Positions 18,077-27,900 of a stretch of 64,000 nucleotides of DNA are shown here, piece by piece. The stretch comes from Candidatus Cloacimonas acidaminovorans str. Evry. Its GTDB lineage: Bacteria; Cloacimonadota; Cloacimonadia; Cloacimonadales; Cloacimonadaceae. The notes under the pieces were generated by a model. The model was not told where the DNA came from. It did no database searches and was given only the letters and a program-made list of their open reading frames with translations. The stretch lies in NCBI RefSeq assembly GCF_000146065.2, contig NC_020449.1:1464654-1528653 (forward strand). The letters are read 5' to 3'. The position numbers were made by a program, and so were the translations under genes. Every line of letters starts with the position of its first letter. Position 1 is the first letter of the stretch.

Positions 18077-19303
18077 CTATTTTACTATTATCTTCCCTTG
18101 CGCCTTTCCGCTGTGGTAAAAATATAACCCGCTTCCCATTCCTTTTCCCCTAAGGTCTATGCTTGCTTCTCCCTTTTGCACAGGCAATTGTAACACTTTT
18201 TGTCCCTTTAGATTATAAATCTTTAGTTCTCCGTAAAAAGCATTATCCGCCTTGAAATTGAGAATACCATCTTTATTAACTGGATTAGGATAGATAGTTA
18301 TTTGAGGCAAAGGCAATTCTTCATCGGAAACAGGGGTTTCATAGCTAAAATAACAAATATCGGTTGGGATTAATGCAACCGTCCACTGAGTAATCGGTTG
18401 CCAGTTATTACTCCTTAAATATACAGTTCCGTTTTGACTATAGGGAGCATAAAGAACAGCAATACAATCAGTTGAACCGCTGATCATTATCCCTCCCGGA
18501 GTTAAAGGATTACTGCTGTTATGCATAATTTCCAGGGTTGAGGCATTATAAGAATATACTCCGCTGTTATATCCCTCTCCCAAATAGGCAAAACCTTGTG
18601 GGCTAATCCACACACTCCAAGGGTTGCCTCCAATTAAAAGACGGTCTATGCGTTCATCTGTAATCGTATCAATAATATCCACAGCTCCAGAAATGGAACT
18701 CCAATTACCGGTGCATACTATATGCAATTGTGAACCAAAAACAGCTATATCCTGAGGGTTAGTCCACACAGGAATGGTTTTTATCACGCTAAAAGAATCC
18801 AAATCAATCACAGAGACACTGCTATTAGCATAACCGCTGGCATAACCACCTGTATTACATACATATAATTTTCCGTTACAGACCCCTAAACCTTCCGGGG
18901 CTGTGCCAACTGTAATTTGATCTACAACTGACCAGCTTTCTTGACTGATTTTATAGACCTTATTAGTAAACATTCCGCTTACATAAAGATAACCACTATC
19001 TTCTACTACATCCCAGGGATTGGAACTGGAGGCAATAAAAATATTACGGATAGTTGTTCCACTATTTCTATCTATCATCTGAATGCTGTTTGCCCCGGAA
19101 AGAACTACATAAATATAATCACTATTTACTTTCAGCATATTCGGAGTTAAACCTAATTGCGTAAAACTATTATTCACCGTTCCTGTTTCCATGTCAATTC
19201 TGCTTAAAGTGCGGGATTCGGAATTTACCACATAAATATAATCCGCCTGCAGAAACGCTATACAGATTACTGGAAGCAGAAGAAGTAAAAAGAACTTTTT
19301 CAT
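18077..19303 (-). CDS. Secreted beta-propeller (YVTN-like) protein with C-terminal sorting domain
   Basis: A signal peptide (MKKFFLLLLLPVICIAFLQA) is followed by repeated blades such as DYIYVVNSESRTLSRIDMET and NSSVSVIDLDSFSVIKTIPV, each about 40 residues and typical of seven-bladed YVTN/NHL propellers. The final ~75 residues (ITIYPNPVNKDG...LKIYNLKGQKVLQL...GSGLYFYHSGKAQGKIIVK) form a FlgD-like sorting domain of the type IX/por kind. The product is therefore likely exported and anchored at or released from the cell surface. Two ATGs stand in tandem; the second (19303) has better spacing to GAGG. The ligand or partner is unknown. Confidence 0.8.
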   Translation of the reverse strand: MKKFFLLLLLPVICIAFLQADYIYVVNSESRTLSRIDMETGTVNNSFTQLGLTPNMLKVNSDYIYVVLSGANSIQMIDRNSGTTIRNIFIASSSNPWDVVEDSGYLYVSGMFTNKVYKISQESWSVVDQITVGTAPEGLGVCNGKLYVCNTGGYASGYANSSVSVIDLDSFSVIKTIPVWTNPQDIAVFGSQLHIVCTGNWSSISGAVDIIDTITDERIDRLLIGGNPWSVWISPQGFAYLGEGYNSGVYSYNASTLEIMHNSSNPLTPGGIMISGSTDCIAVLYAPYSQNGTVYLRSNNWQPITQWTVALIPTDICYFSYETPVSDEELPLPQITIYPNPVNKDGILNFKADNAFYGELKIYNLKGQKVLQLPVQKGEASIDLRGKGMGSGLYFYHSGKAQGKIIVK

Positions 19304-19470
19304 CATATCCTCATTCAGTTAAAAATAACAGGTCTTCCCGAAAGAATACGGTAACCTTGGAGCCATTATTAAAAAATCCTCTTTTGTGTCAAATCCCAAT
19401 ATGCTTCTGGGCAATTTTACTTTACAACAGCAATTATAATATGCTTCCTTAACAAAATGCCAATAGATAT

Positions 19471-20001
19471 ATGATATTAGCAGATAGAAGTGATTATTTT
19501 GGGCAAGGCAAGGGAAAAATTGATCATAAGGACAAAATAATACCCGTAGATGAACTGATGCCCATAATTGAAGATATTAAAGCCATAAGCTTTTATAACA
19601 TTATGAAAGATAATATTTCAGGTAACTATAATGCCTCAGCATTTGAGCCAGATGATGCTCTTGATTGTCGTGATCCTTTTCTCCAACAAGCTTATGAACA
19701 TAATCTGCTTTCAGATAGCACAATTAAAGAAATATACGAATTTGATGAATTTGTTTCTCTCACTCGGTTCCCCCGGAATCATAAGAATTTAAAGAGTGGC
19801 TTAAACCACATTCTTTTGCTACCAATAAAACAACAAAATGAAATGAGTTTTATAGGAACGACAGATATTAACAACGGGTTTCAACCCGGTGATAAGAAAG
19901 CAGAAAAGTCATTATCTCTTTTTCCGACAAAGAGGGGCTGTCTCACAACCTCCCAAAAGTCCATTTTTTGCCATTTTCAGGTATACAAAGATGTATCCTA
20001 A
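19471..20001 (+). pseudogene. Open frame of unknown function, probably a decayed gene running into repeats
   Basis: A 176-residue frame starts MILADRSDYFGQGKGKIDHK. The first ~125 residues look protein-like (DALDCRDPFLQQAYEHNLL, IYEFDEFVSLTRFPRNHKN), but I recognise no family. The remaining part is translated from the palindromic repeat (INNGFQPGDKK) and the MITE-like element, so the real C-terminus has been lost or replaced. No good ribosome site precedes the ATG. It is best treated as a fragment of an older gene truncated by repeat insertion; a spurious frame is also possible. Confidence 0.3.
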
Positions 20002-20072
20002 AGAGGAGATTGTTCCTTAAAATGGCTTATATTTACTGTCTCAAAACTAACTTTTAGTTTCGGGACAGCCCC
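19934..20072. mobile_element. 139-bp MITE-like element with GGGGCTGTC termini
   Basis: GGGGCTGTCTCACA at the left end matches, inverted, GGGACAGCCCC at the right end over about nine bases. The last ~35 bases contain a second inverted pair (CTGTCTCAAAACT and AGTTTCGGGACAG). It lies inside a copy of the palindromic repeat: the left flank is the repeat body and the right flank (GACAGATGTTAGCCC) resembles its end, so it interrupts a pre-existing unit. It carries no coding frame of its own and lies 45 bases beyond the transposase remnant, whose ends it may represent. Confidence 0.45.
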
Positions 20073-20117
20073 GACAGATGTTAGCCCAAGTTTCGCAATT
20101 ATCAAGCTAAAGTATTG

Positions 20118-20747
20118 TTAAATAAGACAAATTATTTTTTTTGCATACTTCAATCTATATTTTTGTGATACCGTATTTTTGGAAACCTTGATATTCAAAA
20201 GGGAATAGATTTTCTTCGCTTTTGCCTCAGGTTGGGTTGTTTGTTTGTTTCTAACTCTATAAACATCTGTAGTATTGAATATTGTATCAGAACACATATA
20301 GGTTTGCAGGATTTGTTTGATGCTTTTCCAGCTAATATGAACATCTTCAAGTGCCAGTTTATAAGTTATACTTTTCAGAATAGCGTACGCTAAAACGGAA
20401 TAGAACAGATGTACCTTTATCCGACCATCTTTCTGATGATAAATAGGTCTTGTTCCTATTTCGGTTTTCATACTTCTGAAGGCAGCTTCAACTTCACTCA
20501 TATTCATATAAAATTTCCAGATTTCTTCAGCACTGAAATCTGTATGGTTGGTTTCAATTACATATCAACCTGGAAACTCAGCTTTGCAGGATTTCTGATG
20601 CCGATCAGTTATTATGAGAGATTCTATCCTCGGAGGAGCAGAATTGCTTGGCTGGAGTTGAATTTCATAGTTAGCTGCTGTAGAACCATATTTCTCTTTC
20701 AACCGCCCAATCTTTACCCCAATCTTGTCAGTTGTGGAGATATTCAC
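20118..20747 (-). pseudogene. IS1634/IS4-type transposase fragment with an in-frame stop
   Basis: Reading on the minus strand, KIGRLKEKYGSTAANYEI is followed, in the same frame, by a TGA at 20565-20567, then YVIETNHTDFSAEEIWKFYM and MSEVEAAFRSMKTEIGTRPI-YHQKDGRIKVHLFYSVLAYAIL. The latter is the C-terminal catalytic region of DDE transposases of the IS1634 kind, including the conserved E-x-x-FR-x-MK and RP-IYHQ...RI motifs. The N-terminal half is missing; the remnant is cut off near 20,810, exactly where the lone decayed CRISPR repeat begins. The element is inactive. The gene is in the opposite direction to the neighbouring + strand frame. Confidence 0.8.
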
Positions 20748-20805
20748 TTTAGTAATGGAAGGTAGGATAATAATTATCTACTATTGGCTTATTTGCCTTT
20801 GTTGT

Positions 20806-21066
20806 CTACGGTTTCAATCCTTGTTTTAATGGAATGTAGGGTGAAAATTCTATCGCAATTAAGCCACCGATGGAGAATGTTTCCAAGGCAGCGAATAATG
20901 CAACATAGGAAGCATTATCTATTTTTTTAATGAACAACTGAAGTAATAGAATAATAATAGCAATCGCAGATAAGAGAAAGATTGCTAGAAGGATACATTC
21001 AATGATAGATAAGATTGCTGCTTTTTCATTTTTTTTTCCTTTTTTCTCGGGTGAATTTGTTTTCAT
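20806..21066 (-). CDS. Small membrane protein ending in the decayed CRISPR repeat
   Basis: From the ATG at 21066 the product is about 86 residues: a Lys-rich start (MKTNSPEKKGKKNEK), a long hydrophobic helix (IIECILLAIFLLSAIAIIIL) and a second hydrophobic segment (YVALFAALETFSIGGLIAI). The last ~12 residues (SPYIPLKQGLKP) are read from the degenerate CRISPR repeat, so the original C-terminus was probably different. The start overlaps the end of the Cys-rich gene upstream. An upstream start in the same frame (21138) is possible but would run through that gene. The function is unknown; size and neighbourhood fit a phage-type small membrane protein (inference). Confidence 0.45.
   Translation of the reverse strand: MKTNSPEKKGKKNEKAAILSIIECILLAIFLLSAIAIIILLLQLFIKKIDNASYVALFAALETFSIGGLIAIEFSPYIPLKQGLKP
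20811..20848 (-). repeat. Isolated degenerate CRISPR repeat
   Basis: The sequence starts GTTTCAATCCTTGTTTTAAT and matches the 38-bp array repeat with five substitutions, four of them in the part that is the 5' half in the crRNA sense. It lies 1113 bases beyond the array's last regular repeat and abuts the transposase remnant. It is the likely terminal repeat of an older, longer array. Confidence 0.8.
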
Positions 21067-21280
21067 ATTTCGGACACGGGTCGGGTAATTCCTTTTTTCC
21101 TTTATGCACATCGGCAGAAACCGTGTCAATTGCATCATTATAATAATTGCAATGATTATAGTTTCTATAGCAGGTATAGCACTGCCGTATCCTGTATGCC
21201 TCCATCATTTGTCCTACCAGTCGTGATTCGTTGTATTCTTTGCCCAATGAGCATATAAGTCTATCTTTTTCATTATTCAT
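21026..21280 (-). CDS. Small Cys-rich protein of unknown function
   Basis: This 84-residue protein has four to five cysteines (RQCYTCYRNYNHCNYY and DPCPKY) that could bind a metal, and a basic tail (KFTREKRKKK). The ribosome site AGGAGGT is strong and well spaced before the ATG, which favours a real gene. It lies between the nuclease-like gene and the small membrane protein, all on one strand and closely packed, a phage-like arrangement. No family is recognised. Confidence 0.55.
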   Translation of the reverse strand: MNNEKDRLICSLGKEYNESRLVGQMMEAYRIRQCYTCYRNYNHCNYYNDAIDTVSADVHKGKKELPDPCPKYENKFTREKRKKK

Positions 21281-21386
21281 TGTTACCTCCTATGTAATCA
21301 ATGATGACTTCTAAGTTATAATTTTGTATGACTTTATTATCCGGTGTAATCAATTTGTATATCGTATTACCTAGTATTCATTTCAA

Positions 21387-21703
21387 TCATTTTCTGGTAA
21401 TTTTTCGCACGATATAGAATGACTTATTTATTCCGTTTATTTTCTTCCGGTAATCCTCTTGGTGTTCGGAAAGTTTATTGTAGCCGAACTTGAATTCTAA
21501 ACAGTAGTTACCAGAATTTTTCACCAGAATACCATCAAAGGAGCGTCTTAATTCATCAGACACCCCTCTTTCTTTAATCAGCCGCAATCTTTTCCCAGTC
21601 ATTATCGGGTCGGGTATTTTCACATAAAGGCATTTCTTTATTTTCGCACGCCACGCGAATTCCTCTTCAAATGCCTTTTCTGGTTTCTTATTTTTTTTTT
21701 CAT
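21387..21703 (-). pseudogene. VRR-NUC/PD-(D/E)XK nuclease-like gene with a frameshift in a poly-A tract
   Basis: The C-terminal reading (from 21623) is RRSFDGILVKNSGNYCLEFK followed by FGYNKLSEHQEDY, a D...ExK nuclease core like that of VRR-NUC proteins in phages. A start codon at 21703 overlaps the stop of the upstream dnaC-like gene (ATGA), but after it comes a run of ten A residues at 21691-21700 that puts the rest out of frame; eleven As would give one continuous frame including PEKAFEEEFAWRAKIKKCLY. This is a frameshifted gene, a sequencing or assembly error, or a slippage site. VRR-NUC proteins are Holliday-junction-type nucleases often found in replication modules. Confidence 0.55.
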
Positions 21704-21961
21704 TTCACTATCTCTGCGTGACTTTTTCTATAAGAATGCGGATTCAAGTAAAGTATCGTTAATTGACCTATAATGCGGTCAAACAGGCAGTCACCGTATC
21801 TATTTCTCAGTTCTTCTGAATTCAGATTCGTGGTGATAATGAATCCTGTATTTCTATTCAGCTCTAACACTTTCAAGAAAAGGATTACTGCATTGGCTAC
21901 TTTAGCCGCATCTTTATCTTCTTCCGTTCCTATATCATCAGGATAATAGTGCCTAAATCTT
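21700..21961 (-). pseudogene. DnaC/IstB-type helicase loader, C-terminal half only
   Basis: Directly after the array's last repeat the minus-strand frame reads RFRHYYPDDIGTEEDKDAAK, which resembles the Walker B region (DDIGTE) of DnaC-type loaders. GFIITTNLNSEELRNRYGD (sensor I) and FDRIIGQLTILYLNPHSYR follow. The N-terminal half with Walker A is absent: the frame upstream is CRISPR repeat sequence. DnaC-type ATPases load replicative helicases and are common in phages and IS21 elements. The stop overlaps the start of the nuclease-like gene. The sharp boundary with a regular repeat suggests recombination at a dnaC-derived spacer, or simple decay. Confidence 0.65.
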
Positions 21962-24900
21962 GTTTCAATCCTTGATTTAATGGACTGTAGAGTAAAAACC
22001 TCTCGCTTAACCAAGTTGCCCAGCCAGTAATCATCGTTTCAATCCTTGATTTAATGGACTGTAGAGTAAAAACTGCTGAGAGCAGATACCTCTTCGTATT
22101 TGCTCTTGGTTTCAATCCTTGATTTAATGGACTGTAGAGTAAAAACGTTGTGGTGTAATAAGTCGTTATTTATTGATGTATAGGTTTCAATCCTTGATTT
22201 AATGGACTGTAGAGTAAAAACCCCGCATTTATCATTTTAGTAAGAATGAATTGCAAAGTTTCAATCCTTGATTTAATGGACTGTAGAGTAAAAACCCTTA
22301 TTTCCCGATTTCGCAAACCGAGAATAAGGAGTTTCAATCCTTGATTTAATGGACTGTAGAGTAAAAACTGAAGGGCGTCAAAGCTGCTATATCTTTGAAT
22401 TTATGTTTCAATCCTTGATTTAATGGACTGTAGAGTAAAAACAGAACAAAGATACAGGTCTTTATGCACGCATAACAGGTTTCAATCCTTGATTTAATGG
22501 ACTGTAGAGTAAAAACAGGAATTTTAAGTTGTGTAAAAATTAAAGTCTTTTAGTTTCAATCCTTGATTTAATGGACTGTAGAGTAAAAACAATAGGAGAA
22601 ATGTTCACTCCTGCTCTAGAGAGCGGTTTCAATCCTTGATTTAATGGACTGTAGAGTAAAAACCTTGCCCCTGCTACTTGATAGCGTATTCCAATATCGC
22701 GTTTCAATCCTTGATTTAATGGACTGTAGAGTAAAAACCCAAATCCGGTATCACATTTGCGGCAATAAATTTTTGTTTCAATCCTTGATTTAATGGACTG
22801 TAGAGTAAAAACTATATAATTCAGGTTGTAGACCCGCACGATAGCAGACGTTTCAATCCTTGATTTAATGGACTGTAGAGTAAAAACGCAGACAAAAAAT
22901 CGGATAATGAATATGAATAGAAGGTTTCAATCCTTGATTTAATGGACTGTAGAGTAAAAACACAATAGAATTGGAGGATAAATGAGAAGGTTAATAAGTT
23001 TCAATCCTTGATTTAATGGACTGTAGAGTAAAAACTTAAACTCTCAATTAGGGAATCATAATTATTAGAAGGTTTCAATCCTTGATTTAATGGACTGTAG
23101 AGTAAAAACGGAAGAGAAAAATAGATATAAGCAAATCAGAGGATAAGTTTCAATCCTTGATTTAATGGACTGTAGAGTAAAAACACATAGGCAGCAGGGG
23201 TAAAGACAGTAGTATCATGATGTTTCAATCCTTGATTTAATGGACTGTAGAGTAAAAACGCAATTCACCACGGAACACAGCAGTTGCCTTGGCATGTTTC
23301 AATCCTTGATTTAATGGACTGTAGAGTAAAAACAAAAAGGTCTTTCTCGCATCCCTTAATTCTGATGGTAGTTTCAATCCTTGATTTAATGGACTGTAGA
23401 GTAAAAACCACTTCTTATGGCTATCCCATCAGCTTCTTCCGTGGGTTTCAATCCTTGATTTAATGGACTGTAGAGTAAAAACATGGAAGGTCGAGTATCC
23501 ATTTTTCAATTGCTTTAGAGTTTCAATCCTTGATTTAATGGACTGTAGAGTAAAAACCCTCATTATCCCTCACCTCCCATCCGATGCAATTCTGTTTCAA
23601 TCCTTGATTTAATGGACTGTAGAGTAAAAACTATTCACAATGAACTTTCACCCTACTTATTTGCCCGGGTTTCAATCCTTGATTTAATGGACTGTAGAGT
23701 AAAAACTATTTGTGGTCATTGGTTAAAAGAGCCGGCTGGGAGTTTCAATCCTTGATTTAATGGACTGTAGAGTAAAAACCGGTTCTTCCTTCACTATGAT
23801 GTAGTCAACCATTGTTTCAATCCTTGATTTAATGGACTGTAGAGTAAAAACAAAGACCGCTGGGTTTCCCAGCGGTCTGTAGATTCAGTTTCAATCCTTG
23901 ATTTAATGGACTGTAGAGTAAAAACGCTGACTTTCGTTCTCGCGTTTTCGCGAGAGAGGACGTTTCAATCCTTGATTTAATGGACTGTAGAGTAAAAACC
24001 CCAATCGCCTTGCAAATCCTTCACATTGGGCTCAGTTTCAATCCTTGATTTAATGGACTGTAGAGTAAAAACCCGCCTCTCCCACCGGAAATACCCGTCC
24101 ATTCATAGTTTCAATCCTTGATTTAATGGACTGTAGAGTAAAAACACTGAAACTTTTTGCAAGAATTTTTGCTGTAAGTTGGTTTCAATCCTTGATTTAA
24201 TGGACTGTAGAGTAAAAACACTGAAACTTTTTGCAAGAATTTTTGCTGTAAGTTGGTTTCAATCCTTGATTTAATGGACTGTAGAGTAAAACTATTGTAA
24301 GTTCATATTTATAGTCTTCGCTAACATTGTGTTTCAATCCTTGATTTAATGGACTGTAGAGTAAAAACACCGAGTAAGAGTGATATTCGGGTCAGCTCAA
24401 GATTGTTTCAATCCTTGATTTAATGGACTGTAGAGTAAAAACTTGATTTGTGTTATCCACAATTTCCAAAATTTCCTCGTTTCAATCCTTGATTTAATGG
24501 ACTGTAGAGTAAAAACCATAGTGTTGTGTAATATGATTCCAGGTTACATTATGTTTCAATCCTTGATTTAATGGACTGTAGAGTAAAAACACCATATATA
24601 CGCCTTCGCACAGTTTACCACTAATGGTTTCAATCCTTGATTTAATGGACTGTAGAGTAAAAACATCTTCCCAGCGATCGTTGCTGGGGAGGGAAAAGTT
24701 AGTTTCAATCCTTGATTTAATGGACTGTAGAGTAAAAACAATGTTATTTTTTCCACACTCCCTTTTTCTGTCAAGGTTTCAATCCTTGATTTAATGGACT
24801 GTAGAGTAAAAACTTTTACGTGCATTATTATTGATGACTTGTGGGTTGTGTTTCAATCCTTGATTTAATGGACTGTAGAGTAAAAACGGATTTTCCCAGC

Positions 24901-27900
24901 GGTCTCAATGAGATGTGAAGGTGTTTCAATCCTTGATTTAATGGACTGTAGAGTAAAAACTAACTACTGGTAATTACTGTACAATAGATTATCGTGTTTC
25001 AATCCTTGATTTAATGGACTGTAGAGTAAAAACCAAGTCCACAAATGGATAGTTTGGGTGTCTTACTTACGTTTCAATCCTTGATTTAATGGACTGTAGA
25101 GTAAAAACAGAGTTGTCTCTTGTTCACCTCGTCATTGGAAGAATAGTTTCAATCCTTGATTTAATGGACTGTAGAGTAAAAACAATCTCATTCAGAGGTT
25201 GACTCGTTAATTTTTTGTGGGGGTTTCAATCCTTGATTTAATGGACTGTAGAGTAAAAACGTCTGGAAGGCACCGCAAGGTGGGGGGGGTGTCTCGTTTC
25301 AATCCTTGATTTAATGGACTGTAGAGTAAAAACACCGTCTGATCCTTATGAATCAGCAATGGTTAGGTAGTTTCAATCCTTGATTTAATGGACTGTAGAG
25401 TAAAAACTCTGCTACCGAAAAAGCGCAGAATTGGAAGGTGTATGTTTCAATCCTTGATTTAATGGACTGTAGAGTAAAAACCTCTGGAAGGCACCGCAAT
25501 GCGGGGGGGGATGTCTCGTTTCAATCCTTGATTTAATGGACTGTAGAGTAAAAACTCATTCTTACTAAAATGATAAATGCGGGGATAAATGTTTCAATCC
25601 TTGATTTAATGGACTGTAGAGTAAAAACTTTTTATTGTGTTATTTTTGCACACCCTGTTTTCCGTGTTTCAATCCTTGATTTAATGGACTGTAGAGTAAA
25701 AACAATGAAATTGATGAGAGTTTGCTTCCAGAGATAACAAGTTTCAATCCTTGATTTAATGGACTGTAGAGTAAAAACGGAATAAATTTTTTACTTCTTC
25801 TGACCCATCGTGAAGTTTCAATCCTTGATTTAATGGACTGTAGAGTAAAAACATTTGGTAATGAAGGCAATGGATATACTGGAGGACGGGTTTCAATCCT
25901 TGATTTAATGGACTGTAGAGTAAAAACAAGACGCAGGAGATTCAGGAAATCATTCGCGAAAGGCGTTTCAATCCTTGATTTAATGGACTGTAGAGTAAAA
26001 ACAGTATTAGTAATCAGTTATGGCGGTAAAGAAATACTAGTTTCAATCCTTGATTTAATGGACTGTAGAGTAAAAACGTTTCCTATTTTCCTTGGAATCC
26101 GATGCGCTGTGAGTTTCAATCCTTGATTTAATGGACTGTAGAGTAAAAACACGAAGGCCGGGAATGCCCAGCCATCACGTGCCCAGGTTTCAATCCTTGA
26201 TTTAATGGACTGTAGAGTAAAAACTTTTTCCCGTTGCAATGATTGTCTTAAGCGTTTTCCAGTTTCAATCCTTGATTTAATGGACTGTAGAGTAAAAACG
26301 AACAGTGAAAAAAGAATGGTTACCACGGAAGAAGGTTTCAATCCTTGATTTAATGGACTGTAGAGTAAAAACTCAAAAACAGCCGCGCGGAAAGCGAGGC
26401 AAAAGGAGAGTTTCAATCCTTGATTTAATGGACTGTAGAGTAAAAACATGAATGACCACTCAACGGTAAAACCATTATCCTTGAGTTTCAATCCTTGATT
26501 TAATGGACTGTAGAGTAAAAACTTTATGATTCTATTTTCACGGACCCCCTTTTTCCGTGTTTCAATCCTTGATTTAATGGACTGTAGAGTAAAAACATAT
26601 ACAAACCTATGCATTCACTAATTTATTTATGAGTTTCAATCCTTGATTTAATGGACTGTAGAGTAAAAACTTAAGGAACTGGATGAGGATACGGAATTAT
26701 GGCTCGGTTTCAATCCTTGATTTAATGGACTGTAGAGTAAAAACGTAATTGTTTGGAATTTTTTATTGCGAGTAGATTATGTTTCAATCCTTGATTTAAT
26801 GGACTGTAGAGTAAAAACGAAAACAAAACAATTTCTGATTCCGGAAAACTTTTCAAGTTTCAATCCTTGATTTAATGGACTGTAGAGTAAAAACAAGAAG
26901 CACAGCTTATTTATGAATGGACTGGAAAATGTTTCAATCCTTGATTTAATGGACTGTAGAGTAAAAACATAAATATAAAGAAGGAATACCAGGGGATGAT
27001 ATACCGTTTCAATCCTTGATTTAATGGACTGTAGAGTAAAAACTAAAAATAGATGACTTTGCCATTACATCTTTATTGTGTTTCAATCCTTGATTTAATG
27101 GACTGTAGAGTAAAAACTTTTTTTTGCCTTATATATTATAGGAATGGAAAAAAAGTTTCAATCCTTGATTTAATGGACTGTAGAGTAAAAACAAGCTGAA
27201 CCGAGTAAGAGTAATATTTGGCTCTGCGTTTCAATCCTTGATTTAATGGACTGTAGAGTAAAAACTTTATGATGCCATTCTCCCACACCCCTTTTTTTCG
27301 TGTTTCAATCCTTGATTTAATGGACTGTAGAGTAAAAACCGTTGGATGCCCTTGTAGATTTTGTTTCAGGAAATCGTTTCAATCCTTGATTTAATGGACT
27401 GTAGAGTAAAAACTGCAATCTATAAAATTCATATACCAGTTATCTCTTGTTTCAATCCTTGATTTAATGGACTGTAGAGTAAAAACACAGTCCCTGGGAA
27501 TTAGAAAAGGAGCAGATTACTAGTTTCAATCCTTGATTTAATGGACTGTAGAGTAAAAACATTGCATTTTTGTTCGTCTATATAAGCATTTCCATGTTTC
27601 AATCCTTGATTTAATGGACTGTAGAGTAAAAACATACCCGTCCAGGAGGGACCAATTAACGGGAGAGGGTTTCAATCCTTGATTTAATGGACTGTAGAGT
27701 AAAAACATTCTTTCGATATAGCCAAAGCAACTTCATTCTTGGGTTTCAATCCTTGATTTAATGGACTGTAGAGTAAAAACCATTTTTTAACTGCCATTTC
27801 TTTTTTCTCCTTTTTTGTTTCAATCCTTGATTTAATGGACTGTAGAGTAAAAACATTCATTGATATTATTTTCAAATTTGCTATTGAAGGGTTTCAATCC

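Larger units (their letters stand above)
19307..20117. other. Repeat and mobile-element debris
   Basis: This 810-base stretch holds an AT-rich start, an open frame of doubtful reality (listed separately), a copy of the 87-bp palindromic repeat at about 19848-19933, and a small inverted-repeat element at 19934-20072. The AT content and short motifs resemble decayed sequence. Confidence 0.5.
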
